Source: an uncultured Bacilli bacterium | GTDB lineage: Bacteria > Bacillota_I > Bacilli_A > RF39 > UBA660 | Direction: 5' to 3' | Length of the DNA: 64,000 bases | Assembly (NCBI GenBank): GCA_934090935.1 | Contig: CAKOKD010000005.1 | Coordinates: 28,008 to 92,007, forward strand | Shown: in pieces, positions 18,601 to 25,919 of the stretch | Numbering within the stretch: position 1 is the stretch's first letter | How the letters are laid out: every line of letters starts with the position of its first letter | The notes under the pieces: model-generated | Told to the model about the DNA's origin: nothing | The model's input: only the letters and a program-made list of their open reading frames with translations | The model's database searches: none | Made by a program: the position numbers and the translations under genes

Positions 18601-19378
18601 GTTTATCAACTGCTTTAATTGTTATTTTATATTCATGATTTGATAGTAGATTTTCAAAAGTGAATTCATTTTTACCTTCTACTAAAGATCCATCATCAAT
18701 ACTATAATATAACTTATCTAATCCACTATGTAAGTCAGTCGCTTTTACATCCAATTTTATACTATTAAATGTTGCAGTTTCACTCAATTTTTCAATTATT
18801 GGAGCATCATTATCTACAAGAGCATATTCTCGATTGCTTGTTTTGCTTTTTTGATTTTTTTCATCTACTCCCCTGAAATATACATACCATTTTCCGCTTA
18901 TACTTATTTGAGTGTTTTTAGTCGTAGTTTTTATCCAGTTACAATTAAGTGTGGATTTACCTTTAGATACACAATACTCATAGTGAGATAATTTGTTTTT
19001 CATTGTTGCATCTTTTTCAACACTTATAAGAGCGTTTTTACTCCACTCGTGAGCATCACTTTTGATTATTGGCGCGGTTGTTTCAAATATGATAGAAACC
19101 GTTCCATTTAAAAATAAAGTTATTAAAATGCATAATAAAAACAGCAAAATTATTAACAAAATTCTTCTTTCTGAAACATAAACAATTAAATTTTCTTTTA
19201 ATTCATTTTCTTCAGATGGTTTACTTTTGATAACATACCCACTTTTTGTAAATAAATCAAATTTTTTCTTAATCGAGTATTCTTCAATTCCCGCTTTTTT
19301 TAATTTATCCTTTGCTTCATCTAATTTTAACCCTTTTAAAGTAGGTACAACTTTTTCTTCTTTTTTCTTTTTTATCAT
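12635..19378 (-). CDS. Giant repeat-rich surface protein with N-terminal PASTA-like domain and C-terminal lectin-like domain
   Basis: 2247 residues from ATG 19378 (AGGTGG eight bases upstream). Order: lysine-rich start; a PASTA-like domain (10-69, VVPTLKGLKLDEAKDKL, ending IVYVSE); one membrane helix (73-90) preceded by RR; Ig-like domains; a Thr/Lys linker near 270-300; then about 13-14 copies of an Fn3-associated or chitobiase-C-terminal-like repeat with the pattern YSLDNG.W..Y..PF.V......ARST; a BIG2-like stretch; and a final domain of about 250 residues that looks like a concanavalin-type lectin. No LPXTG: it is held by the N-terminal helix, which puts the PASTA-like part inside the cell. 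Likely an adhesin or glycan-binding protein. Confidence 0.8.
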   Translation of the reverse strand: MIKKKKEEKVVPTLKGLKLDEAKDKLKKAGIEEYSIKKKFDLFTKSGYVIKSKPSEENELKENLIVYVSERRILLIILLFLLCILITLFLNGTVSIIFETTAPIIKSDAHEWSKNALISVEKDATMKNKLSHYEYCVSKGKSTLNCNWIKTTTKNTQISISGKWYVYFRGVDEKNQKSKTSNREYALVDNDAPIIEKLSETATFNSIKLDVKATDLHSGLDKLYYSIDDGSLVEGKNEFTFENLLSNHEYKITIKAVDKLGNESIYTKTIKTKEEVQTTTKANKTTKKTSTKKPNEDMPSIDLIDLPNIINYKDSYKLPSHYSFGNSTGVVECYSDDQLVTNTDELTTGEHKITCTATNKEGASATVSKTIYVKLSEAPQEDLDGWIWLNLYYPENSTNWEWKLIREDEVMSDNDLLWNPYTGPILVRVEDVENIYIRYTLNENEVIESKSGYFIDITADKNPVKNGEEANITLNYSKNVDKVEYSVNNGKWESYENVFQVGANNLITARITYHENVYDADGNILITKAKTKQVEAYISSTEDFYDAGSLDIKIYPSSKYVNNNRKVTITIDYDPDATSKYYKINDGEWTLYNGPFQVSKESIIYATATGKRTIYQDGTLRNYNVSGNTSLYLAEKYYEVYINSDKESMDSSETTSVNIDTSYSANLIEYSLNDGEFKKYEEKFNVPVNTLITARATFTLDNGETLVVYSKKYISEDKSSLKVRINPSRNFVGGNESATINITTNFKAESIEYSLDNGKTYTKYTSPFKVSPETLIIARSTKKNTDGSIQTTYDSRYIYRDDLGLEIVPSAFEAFTNTSVSAIISTYYKVDKLEYSFDGKNYTEYAGKVSIPAGKTLYARATYNGMVSYTSTYIKEIKKVTGLDGPTISTNPSTSLVSKTNINITPKEEADKIYYSIDYGTWHEYTESFTIDKNVVISAYYIRKSDGQTSRTSYYYVQNIYEGKTPYVRIDATPSTYLSDTLDEVDVQIFAKDYDTLKYSLDGYIYEDYNDSIKIKTSTTIYAKATNKYGETIEKLRIRTKTPSKKIDNLLVSIITDPNEVTANGLVNKVNVQLLYGKEVEKAYYKIGSKDEWKEYTGSFEVTKNTTIYAYVLSSTGSGTNEKQISFLTDSIAEPIIKHNPLELNDSVTVDISYSENATIKKYKIDNVKWLDYTEPFELTENATITAYNEDIFGNNSQSTHTIKNITYIPKYTVLDEGDYYLIRLNYPYDSLESEREYKWKSNGVWKTYDKHGLLLIKPEAAKNILTSDGVKIIDDQGQEVLITDHYYILDSNTPNLKEDLFMRWGSKKIEAPIIISSTEEITKSLDVAISYNKALVNKYYRIIDETKDTGWLEYKGKINITSNCVIYAKGTDRLGSSSDISSLEILNIDNESPIINVSGDLVNQKRIVNLFVSVTDDQVVQTIRYAKGKKDLNYFAKLGTNISNNSNLKITENGIYTIYAIDSVGNETIKEIEVTNIVDKVSLYINVLTTNFSDSVDVEIDYGESIVKKYRIGSSEIMDYNGTITLKSVDVVKYMNEDYSLTIFAYGKDYDGSDIETQETIYNLDLRVPKQPTIESTDGYPVLDDSGISLNYIHKLKFDDTVDGVENFYSLDNGSTWIEYTKPFEFTYGTILTKSVKKLSGLTVTSEIPVSLPEDAIKSVMYDDDLTSGEEIEKGSYQRFNISPLAYGKTIRIFNGETVATNAKIELYDKDDVLLEKDNLIKNVNQLTIPKEASYAKIVAGDKNLLINEIKITKIDEEVNYPVITVNNPNWSKDKTITIKYFGKNKNEYSLDEGATWISYSQPFVITKNTSIIARSTKDDVTLASSVLKINKIKQDATLTLTDEFVETGYAVKQGYVGYTYDGDAEIEVISKDQDIATVKVENGIITIIPGKVLGQTTIEVRACGGTKYNDIIKTIMVENKNYPILEVEDYQTSGKTIHIKYRYVGDGKVSSISINNEELADLTYDLENETIEVTAKTIGSVKLTIKAESGINNSSAELVKTINFGTKVDSNSTAFQSALTTWGTIGTATDANWYGSFDEGYESNGIYTIIETVNTNNFTGYYFREKDASGNYVTPKYKDIALEFEMTSTNSDDDALGVMIRFNPSTTKNYWSGYLLFLDKHDSNSGIGNGAYNGLWRANNKQFSANGLTSSTKLKINSKIVWSRNKWQRYRVEASDNKITIWRWELNSQNEYPITSTYKIFEYTDTSSKKITAGSYGFWCYSQAYTQFRNFTAMTISNEMVITLE

Positions 19379-19404
19379 TAATACACCACCTATTGTACTT
19401 AAAT

Positions 19405-19432
19405 TGTATAACTTTTGCGATGACAAAGTCAA
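19405..19432 (-). promoter_or_regulatory. Promoter of the giant surface protein gene
   Basis: Minus strand TTGACT (19432-19427), 16-nt spacer, TATACA (19410-19405), about 30 bases before the start codon. It begins right after the terminator of the upstream histidine kinase gene. Confidence 0.6.
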
Positions 19433-19435
19433 TAT

Positions 19436-19455
19436 AAAAAAAGAGTCAAAGACTC
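19436..19455 (-). terminator. Terminator of the hybrid histidine kinase gene
   Basis: Minus strand GAGTC-TTT-GACTC followed by seven T, flanked by an A-tract; it overlaps the stop codon at 19454. Confidence 0.65.
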
Positions 19456-21295
19456 ATTTTTTGAATATGTTATTTAACTTTTCTTTCATTTGTTCTCTTG
19501 AAAATGGTTTTTGTAAATAATCTTTAAATCCTTCATTTAAATATCTTTCTTTGGCACCTGTTAGAGCATCAGCAGTTAACGCTATTACTGGAGTATTGAA
19601 TGATGGATTTTCTTTTAATTTTTTTAAGCATGTTTCACCACTCATATTTGGCATCATTATATCCATGAGTATTAAATCGTATTTTTCTCCATTTTGAATT
19701 TTTTCTAAACATTCATTTCCGTCTAAAGCTTCATCAATTATAAACCCGAAATCAGCTATAGCTTTTCTGGCTACTTTTATATTTAATTTATTATCATCGA
19801 CTATTAAAATACGCATTCCTTTATAACTTTCGATTAAAGCATCATTTATTCTTCTTAAATTAATTGCTTGAGTATTTGTTAAAGGCATTTCAATTTCAGC
19901 AATTGTTTGTGGAATAGTTACCATAAATATTGAACCTTTTCCATATTGAGATTGAACATTTATTTTTCCACCCATCATATCAGATAATCCTTTAGTAATA
20001 GCAAGACCAAGTCCAGTTCCTTCAGTTGTAGTATTTCTTTCAACATCTAGTCTATCAAATTTAGTAAATAACCTATTTATATTTTCTTCTTTGATACCTT
20101 TTCCTGTATCTTGACAACTTATTATTAAATTACAAATATTTTTATTTAAATCATTTACACAAGTGATTTTTAAATTTATTTCACCTTCGTCAGTGTATTT
20201 AATTGAATTAGTTAATAAATTATTAATTATTTCTTTTACTTTGCCTTTATCACCAATTAATTCATATGGAATATCAGGTGCAATATATAAATGAAAGTTA
20301 ATGTTTTTTTCACCTATTCTTGTAATAGTTACCCTTACCATTCCTTCAATTTCTTCTCTAAAATTATATTTAGTTTCAATTAACTCCATTTTATCAGATT
20401 CAATTTTGTTGATATCAAGAATATTACCTACAATTTCAAGAAGCGTATGAGATGCGTTTTGAATATCAATAGAATCTTCATATACTTCTTTAGGAACTTG
20501 ATCTTTATATAAAGTTATATCTTCTGAAAGACCAACAATAGCATTTAAAGGTGTACGTATTTCATGTGACATACTGCTTAAGAAGTCTGATTTAGCGCGA
20601 TTAGCTTTCTCAGCTGTATCTTTAGCCATTCCAAGTTCACGTATCATTTTTACATCAGGATTTTCAATTGTGAAATACATTATAAGATAGTAAAAAGAAA
20701 ATATAAAAGTTTCAGTAATTATTTCAGGATAATAAACTCTTAACATTAATCCAAATATAAACATGATGAATAAAGATATATATGGAATTATTTTGGCAAT
20801 ACCGTTTCTTTGTCTAATAAAATAAGAAGAACAAAAAATGATAATGAGAACCATATATAGTATAACTTCAACCATAGCGGCATAATAAGCAGGACCATTT
20901 AAATCCACATTTTCACCTTCAATAATGGTATCCATTGGTAAAGCTAAAATAAATAAAATCGTGATAATTGTAATTATTCTAAAAATGAGTTTTGTAATTG
21001 AATTTACTTTTGAACTAAAATTATTAAGTTCGATAACATATCTCAACATGAAGTATAGCATTAAATCCATAACAACAAGATAGAATGATTGAATAACTCC
21101 AGTTATATAAAGATTACCAACTGACATCGCATAGATATATATTCCAACACCTAAAAAGGAATATATTAAATTTAATACAATCATTGTAGAATATATTTTT
21201 GTTTCTTTATTTTTTACAGAACCTTTAATAAAAAATATAATTATTAAAAAAGTTGATAATATTACGGCTCCACCTGGTAACCAAACACCACTCAT
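19454..21295 (-). CDS. Hybrid sensor histidine kinase with C-terminal receiver domain
   Basis: 613 residues from ATG 21295, which follows GGGTGATAAA (an ATG four codons upstream is less well placed). Six or seven membrane helices (about 1-205) form the sensor. HisKA follows with SSMSHEIRTPLNAIVG (phospho-accepting His near 245), then HATPase_c (DTGKGIKEENI, GTGLGLAITKGLSDMMGG), and a receiver domain (about 488-613: LIVDDN, LILMDIMMPNMSG with the phospho-Asp, LTADA, LQKPF). The fused receiver suggests a phosphorelay. No cognate output regulator is next to it, so its target is unknown. Confidence 0.92.
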   Translation of the reverse strand: MSGVWLPGGAVILSTFLIIIFFIKGSVKNKETKIYSTMIVLNLIYSFLGVGIYIYAMSVGNLYITGVIQSFYLVVMDLMLYFMLRYVIELNNFSSKVNSITKLIFRIITIITILFILALPMDTIIEGENVDLNGPAYYAAMVEVILYMVLIIIFCSSYFIRQRNGIAKIIPYISLFIMFIFGLMLRVYYPEIITETFIFSFYYLIMYFTIENPDVKMIRELGMAKDTAEKANRAKSDFLSSMSHEIRTPLNAIVGLSEDITLYKDQVPKEVYEDSIDIQNASHTLLEIVGNILDINKIESDKMELIETKYNFREEIEGMVRVTITRIGEKNINFHLYIAPDIPYELIGDKGKVKEIINNLLTNSIKYTDEGEINLKITCVNDLNKNICNLIISCQDTGKGIKEENINRLFTKFDRLDVERNTTTEGTGLGLAITKGLSDMMGGKINVQSQYGKGSIFMVTIPQTIAEIEMPLTNTQAINLRRINDALIESYKGMRILIVDDNKLNIKVARKAIADFGFIIDEALDGNECLEKIQNGEKYDLILMDIMMPNMSGETCLKKLKENPSFNTPVIALTADALTGAKERYLNEGFKDYLQKPFSREQMKEKLNNIFKK

Positions 21296-21340
21296 TTTAT
21301 CACCCATTCTATCAAAATTATATCAAAAAAAAACTTTATA

Positions 21341-22327
21341 TTAAAGTTTTTTAGTTAAACGAAAAACATTTTCTGGAGCATCAGAATCATAAAACCTTGA
21401 TTTTTCAATTACATCTATTGTATAGCCGTTTGTTGTCTCACTCATTATATCATCAATATTGTCTTGAATATTTTCTTCTGGTGATTTAAACTCACTTCTT
21501 CTGTGAACTGGATTACCATCAGCAAAAATAATTTCGGCTCTTAAAGAATAAAGTAACTCTCTTAGTTCTCGCGTAATGTCTTTGGCGTCACACTCTTGAG
21601 CACCTTCAACATTAAAATAGCTTCCAATATTTACAGTATATTTTTTATTTTCTCTTATAATTCCAATCGGAACTAAAACTCCATTTCCATTTATTGCCAT
21701 TCTAGCAGCACCAGTAAAGAGTTGTTGTACAAGTCTATCAGTGATATTCCACGCTCCTTCAGGAAATATTAGAGTATTATCTTTGTTTTTAATTCTTTTT
21801 GTACATATAACTTCACATATATGTCTATCATTTTTATATTCCTCTACAAGTTTTTCTTCTTCTACAGATAGTTGTTCTCCTCTTTTTTGTTTCATAATTA
21901 GATCAAATACTTGATATCCAGTATCAACACATATTCGACCATGCATGTTTTCTAAAAAGAATCCTTCAAAATTTCTATAAGTTTCTCCAGGATCTCCCAT
22001 CACAAAATACGCCTGTTCATTAATTGCTTCCATAGCAGATTCTATATCATATCTTCCAACATGACTTGCAGCATACACTTTACCTTTATCTGGAGTTCCT
22101 TCTCGCTTATCATCGAAAATTACGACTTTTCTTCCAGTAAAAATTTTATCTATTTTTAAAATTAGCATTGTTAAAGCATGAATTCTTTTTTTTAATTCAC
22201 TGGATTCCAATGGTTTGTTGTTGGAAAATTCATAATTTCTTAACATTCGGTAATAAGAATTTAGTTCTTCTAAAGACATTTGTTTCAATTGCTGTAATCT
22301 TTTATATTCAAATGATCCTTTTTCCAT
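21341..22327 (-). CDS. PlsC-like acyltransferase (1-acyl-glycerol-3-phosphate acyltransferase family)
   Basis: 328 residues. Contains the acyltransferase motif HX4D as SHVGRYD (about residue 85-91) and LIFPEGAWN (about 185) corresponding to FPEGT/S. VLVPIGI further on matches the third conserved block. No predicted membrane helix, so it is probably membrane-associated rather than integral. The long N-terminal helical extension (about 75 residues) and the C-terminal 70 residues exceed the minimal PlsC domain (about 200), so the acceptor may not be lysophosphatidate. Start ATG 22327 behind GAGGGG. Confidence 0.75.
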   Translation of the reverse strand: MEKGSFEYKRLQQLKQMSLEELNSYYRMLRNYEFSNNKPLESSELKKRIHALTMLILKIDKIFTGRKVVIFDDKREGTPDKGKVYAASHVGRYDIESAMEAINEQAYFVMGDPGETYRNFEGFFLENMHGRICVDTGYQVFDLIMKQKRGEQLSVEEEKLVEEYKNDRHICEVICTKRIKNKDNTLIFPEGAWNITDRLVQQLFTGAARMAINGNGVLVPIGIIRENKKYTVNIGSYFNVEGAQECDAKDITRELRELLYSLRAEIIFADGNPVHRRSEFKSPEENIQDNIDDIMSETTNGYTIDVIEKSRFYDSDAPENVFRLTKKL

Positions 22328-22352
22328 TATTTCCCCTCTTTTGTTGAGATAT

Positions 22353-22381
22353 ATATTAACACATTAGCAAAAAAAAAGCAA
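22353..22381 (-). promoter_or_regulatory. Candidate promoter of the PlsC-like gene
   Basis: Minus strand TTGCTT (22381-22376), 17-nt spacer, TAATAT (22358-22353). The -35 hexamer coincides with the descending arm of the preceding terminator. Confidence 0.45.
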
Positions 22382-22411
22382 AATTGAATCTATTTATTCA
22401 TTATTTTGCTT
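22369..22411 (-). terminator. Terminator of the phosphohexomutase gene
   Basis: Minus strand AAGCAAAAT and ATTTTGCTT form a 9-bp stem around an 18-nt loop followed by a run of T. The stem includes the last codons of the gene. Confidence 0.6.
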
Positions 22412-23760
22412 AATACATCCATAAATTCTTTTTGAATTTGTTTTAATTCTTTTTTAGTTGTTGCTTCAAATCTAAGTGTTAAATTTGGTCCAGTGTTACT
22501 TGCTCTTAAAAGCCCCCAAGAGGATTCTTTTAATACTTTTACGCCATCAGTTGTATCAATATCATAATTGTTATTTATTGCATATTCTTTTATTGCATCA
22601 ACTATCTTAAATTTTAATTCATCAGTAGTTTTTACTTTTATTTCATCAGTATGATAATAACTTGTTAAATTTTTTAACATATCCGTTAAATTTAGATTTG
22701 TATGGCTTAATAGTTCTTGAACTCGTAAACCTACATATATACCATCATCATAGCCAGGATGTTTATCTCTAAAGAAAATATGATTAGAATATCCACCACC
22801 AAAAACAATATTGTTTTCTTCCATGTCTCTTTCTTGTTTAGCGCTTGATGGCGTATCTAAATAAATACTACCTTTGCATGCAAGTATTTCATCTCTTAAA
22901 GTATTTGAGCATTTTACATCAATTAATACGGTTTTATTTTTACTGGTTTTTAAAATGCTTTTACACATCAAAGCCATTAAAATATCGGCATCAATTACTT
23001 TACCTTCGTTATCAACAAAACCACATCGATCGGCATCTCCATCATAAGCAAGACCTAAATCTGCTTGATTTTCAATTACTGCTTCACAAAGCTCGACCAT
23101 GTTTGCTTTTACGTTTGGATCTGGATGGTGATTTGGAAAATTAGGATCAGATACATCATTTATGAATACAACATCAAAAGGAAATCTTTCATAGATTTTT
23201 TTAACTATAATTGAAGCTGTTCCATTTCCAGGGTCAACTACAACTTTTGTTTTTCGACTTCCAAGACGAATTGATTCTCTTACACTTTTAGCGTATAAAT
23301 CGTTGATTTCTAAATTAATTACTTTTCCAGAGCCTTCATAGATTTTATATTCTTTGTTGCTTAATGCTGCATATATTATTTTTAATTCATCATAATCACA
23401 ATGTTGATAGTTTTTTCCAAATAATTTAAATCCGTTATCACATGCTGGATTATGGCTAGCAGTTACCATAATTCCATATTCAACTTCTAACTTTCTTGAA
23501 GCAAAGTTAAGCATTGGTGTTGTAACAAGACCTATAAATATAACGTTTACACCTGTACTCGTAAGACCTTCTAGTAAAGAAATAGCTAGTTCCACACTTC
23601 CATGACGATTATCATGACCAACAACTAAAGTAGTTATTTTTTTACTTCTTAAATAGCTACCAAAAACTAAACCTAATCTTTTAGCAAAGCTAGTAGTTAT
23701 TTGAGTTTTATATACGCCTCTTATGTCGGCTTCCCTTAATATACTTTTATCAAATTTCAT
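22390..23760 (-). CDS. Phosphomannomutase / phosphoglucomutase
   Basis: 456 residues, alpha-D-phosphohexomutase superfamily. Active-site loop VTASHNPACDNGFK with the phosphoserine (near residue 100), metal-binding DGDADRCG (near 245), sugar-binding GGGYSNHIFF (near 330), and phosphate-binding RASNTGPNLTLRFEA near the C-terminus: all four domains are present. It interconverts hexose-1- and -6-phosphates for glycan precursors. It lies 13 bases downstream of gpmI. No glmM accompanies the nearby cdaA-cdaR genes, so a glucosamine role cannot be excluded, but the loops fit PMM/PGM better. Confidence 0.88.
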   Translation of the reverse strand: MKFDKSILREADIRGVYKTQITTSFAKRLGLVFGSYLRSKKITTLVVGHDNRHGSVELAISLLEGLTSTGVNVIFIGLVTTPMLNFASRKLEVEYGIMVTASHNPACDNGFKLFGKNYQHCDYDELKIIYAALSNKEYKIYEGSGKVINLEINDLYAKSVRESIRLGSRKTKVVVDPGNGTASIIVKKIYERFPFDVVFINDVSDPNFPNHHPDPNVKANMVELCEAVIENQADLGLAYDGDADRCGFVDNEGKVIDADILMALMCKSILKTSKNKTVLIDVKCSNTLRDEILACKGSIYLDTPSSAKQERDMEENNIVFGGGYSNHIFFRDKHPGYDDGIYVGLRVQELLSHTNLNLTDMLKNLTSYYHTDEIKVKTTDELKFKIVDAIKEYAINNNYDIDTTDGVKVLKESSWGLLRASNTGPNLTLRFEATTKKELKQIQKEFMDVLSKIMNK

Positions 23761-23773
23761 AAATTACCTCTTT

Positions 23774-25291
23774 TTAATCTTCTTCTACAAATAATGTTTT
23801 TGTTTCTTTCATTTCTTTTGGTATCGCGATATCCATATATTTTAATATTGTTGGAGCAATTTCAGTTAAATCACCTTTATGTTTTAATGATACTCTTTTA
23901 TCTCTTAAAATAAATGGTACTGGATAAATTGAATGAGTAGTCGAAATACTTCCGTCTTTTCTAATCATTTCATCACAATTGCCGTGATCTGCTGTAATAA
24001 TTAGTTTATAGAAATTGTTATCCACCGCTTCTACAATTCTTTTTAGACATTCATCTATAGTTTTAAGTCCGCTTACAGTTGCATCAATTACTCCGGTGTG
24101 TCCAAGCATATCGGGATTAGCAAAATTGACTAAAATAAAATCATAATCCTTTTCTAAACATTTTACTACCTGATTTGTTACTTCTATTGCACTCATATTT
24201 GGAGTTTTGTCATATGTTGAAACCTTTGGAGATGGAATTAAGAAATTATCGCATCCCTTTACTTTTACCTTATCTCCTCCATTAAAGAAGTAGGTTACAT
24301 GAGCAAATTTTTCAGTTTCAGCAATTCTTGCTTGTCTTAATCCTAAATCGGATAAGTATACTCCAAGAGAATAAACATTTTCTTCTTCTATTAAATAGTC
24401 TTCTCTTTTTAGATTAACTCCTGGGATATTTGCTAATGTTAATACGCTTAAATCTTTAAATTTAGGAACTTTATATTCATTAAAATCATCATTTTTTAAT
24501 ACAGATAAAAGTTGTCTTCCTCTATCGCCTCTGAAGTTTAACCATATAAATGCATCATGTTCTTTAATCGTTACATCGTCTTCTAATAATAGAGGTGGCA
24601 AAAACTCATCAGTTAAATTCTTTCGATAACAAGCAGCTATACCTGTTTTGTATCCGCGAACTCTTACACCTACACCTTTAAGAAGTAAATCGGTATATAC
24701 TTTTGTTCTTTCCCATTTGTTATCTCTATCCATTGCATAATATCTTCCACATATTGTTGATATTTTTCCAATGTTTAAATTTTTTAAAACTTCATCTAAA
24801 TCGTTTAAATAATTTACAGAAGAATCTACTGGCGTATCTCTTCCGTCTGTTATAGCATGAAATTTTACATTTTTTACTCCCATAGATGCAAGATGACCTA
24901 AAAAGTTTTTCATATATTTAATATCTGAATGTACACGTCCATCGGATACTAAACCGCATAAATGTAAAGTTGAATTATTGTTTTTTACATGTTCAACTAT
25001 TTTTAATACTTGTTCATTTTGTTCAATAGTTGGTGTTCCTAAGAGTTCATTACACTTAATTAAATCTTGTTTTATTTTTCTTCCAGCTCCGATTGTTAAA
25101 TGTCCAACTTCACTGTTACCAAATTGATCATCAGGTAAACCAACATATTCTCCGCTAGCTTGTAAAATTGAATGTGGATATTCATTGAATAACTCATTGA
25201 AAGTTTCCATATTGGCAAGTTTAATTGCATTTCCGTTTTCTAAATCGTTTATTCCAAATCCATCCAAGATAACCATAATTACCTTTTTCAT
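23774..25291 (-). CDS. gpmI: 2,3-bisphosphoglycerate-independent phosphoglycerate mutase
   Basis: Glycolytic interconversion of 3- and 2-phosphoglycerate using two Mn ions and a phosphoserine intermediate. 505 residues (normal about 510) from ATG 25291, seven bases after AGGTG; the GTG three codons earlier overlaps that site. Motifs: VILDGFG with a metal Asp, GNSEVGHLTIGAGR with the catalytic Ser, ITDGRDTPVDSS, YYAMDRDNKWER, and ITADHGNCDEM with metal ligands. Probably co-transcribed with the phosphohexomutase gene downstream. Confidence 0.96.
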   Translation of the reverse strand: MKKVIMVILDGFGINDLENGNAIKLANMETFNELFNEYPHSILQASGEYVGLPDDQFGNSEVGHLTIGAGRKIKQDLIKCNELLGTPTIEQNEQVLKIVEHVKNNNSTLHLCGLVSDGRVHSDIKYMKNFLGHLASMGVKNVKFHAITDGRDTPVDSSVNYLNDLDEVLKNLNIGKISTICGRYYAMDRDNKWERTKVYTDLLLKGVGVRVRGYKTGIAACYRKNLTDEFLPPLLLEDDVTIKEHDAFIWLNFRGDRGRQLLSVLKNDDFNEYKVPKFKDLSVLTLANIPGVNLKREDYLIEEENVYSLGVYLSDLGLRQARIAETEKFAHVTYFFNGGDKVKVKGCDNFLIPSPKVSTYDKTPNMSAIEVTNQVVKCLEKDYDFILVNFANPDMLGHTGVIDATVSGLKTIDECLKRIVEAVDNNFYKLIITADHGNCDEMIRKDGSISTTHSIYPVPFILRDKRVSLKHKGDLTEIAPTILKYMDIAIPKEMKETKTLFVEED

Positions 25292-25328
25292 ATTCTTCAC
25301 CTATTTATAATATTAACATAAAAATTAC

Positions 25329-25354
25329 AAAAAAACGAGTAAATTAATTACTCG
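25329..25354 (-). terminator. Terminator of the prepilin-like gene
   Basis: Minus strand CGAGTAA-TTAAT-TTACTCG followed by seven T. The 7-bp stem overlaps the stop codon at 25344. Confidence 0.8.
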
Positions 25355-25856
25355 AATAAATTAGTTCAAATTGACTTAGATTGTTTATAGCATAATTTTT
25401 ACTGTTTACTTGAGATAAACATTTATAAATATTTTCTCCAATATATACTTTATCATCCTTATAATATATTTTATTTTGTTCATATGGTACAGCATAATTA
25501 GCAACAATATCTAAATCTTTATTGCTATAACATATCATAACTATTCCTTTTAAAGATTTATTTGTTGTTGGATCTATTACTTCATTTTTGGAATTAGAAT
25601 CCGATTCAATTAATCCTTTTTTTATAAGGTCATCTATTGTTATAGATTGACATCTTTGTTCTTTTATTTCATCTTTTATACTACTACCATATTTCAAAGC
25701 AGCAGTCTCTATTTCGGATATTTTTGCCGATAATGAATCCCTTTTTATTCCATTAAATATATATATATAAGTTGGTATAACTAAAATCATTAAAAAACCA
25801 AGTATCACGATAACGGCAAGCAGTTCTACTAAAGTAAATCCCTTTTTATTACTCAT
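25344..25856 (-). CDS. Type IV prepilin-like protein with C-terminal CBM5/12-like segment
   Basis: 170 residues from ATG 25856 (AGGTGATATAT upstream). The N-terminus MSNKKGFTLVELLAVIVILGF is a class III signal: cleavage after Gly, Phe as first mature residue and Glu at +5. It would be processed by a prepilin peptidase and resembles ComGC and other pseudopilins. The last 50 residues contain Y.QNKIYYKDDKVYIGENIYKCLS, close to the chitin-binding CBM5/12 pattern. It is a single gene between two terminators, with no comG operon in the window. It could serve DNA uptake, secretion or adhesion. Confidence 0.78.
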   Translation of the reverse strand: MSNKKGFTLVELLAVIVILGFLMILVIPTYIYIFNGIKRDSLSAKISEIETAALKYGSSIKDEIKEQRCQSITIDDLIKKGLIESDSNSKNEVIDPTTNKSLKGIVMICYSNKDLDIVANYAVPYEQNKIYYKDDKVYIGENIYKCLSQVNSKNYAINNLSQFELIYSSN

Positions 25857-25883
25857 ATATATCACCTATGATAAGTATATCAT

Positions 25884-25919
25884 AAAAAAAGTAGTTGACT
25901 ATTAATTTTCAACTACTTT
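25884..25919 (-). terminator. Terminator of the cdaA-cdaR operon
   Basis: Minus strand AAAGTAGTTGA and TCAACTACTTT form an 11-bp perfect stem with a 10-nt loop containing the stop codon region, then T-run. It separates cdaR from the prepilin-like gene. Confidence 0.85.

Noticed and set aside
22845..23144. 99-aa plus-strand ORF
   Set aside because: Antisense to the phosphohexomutase active-site region; composition typical of a reverse-frame shadow.
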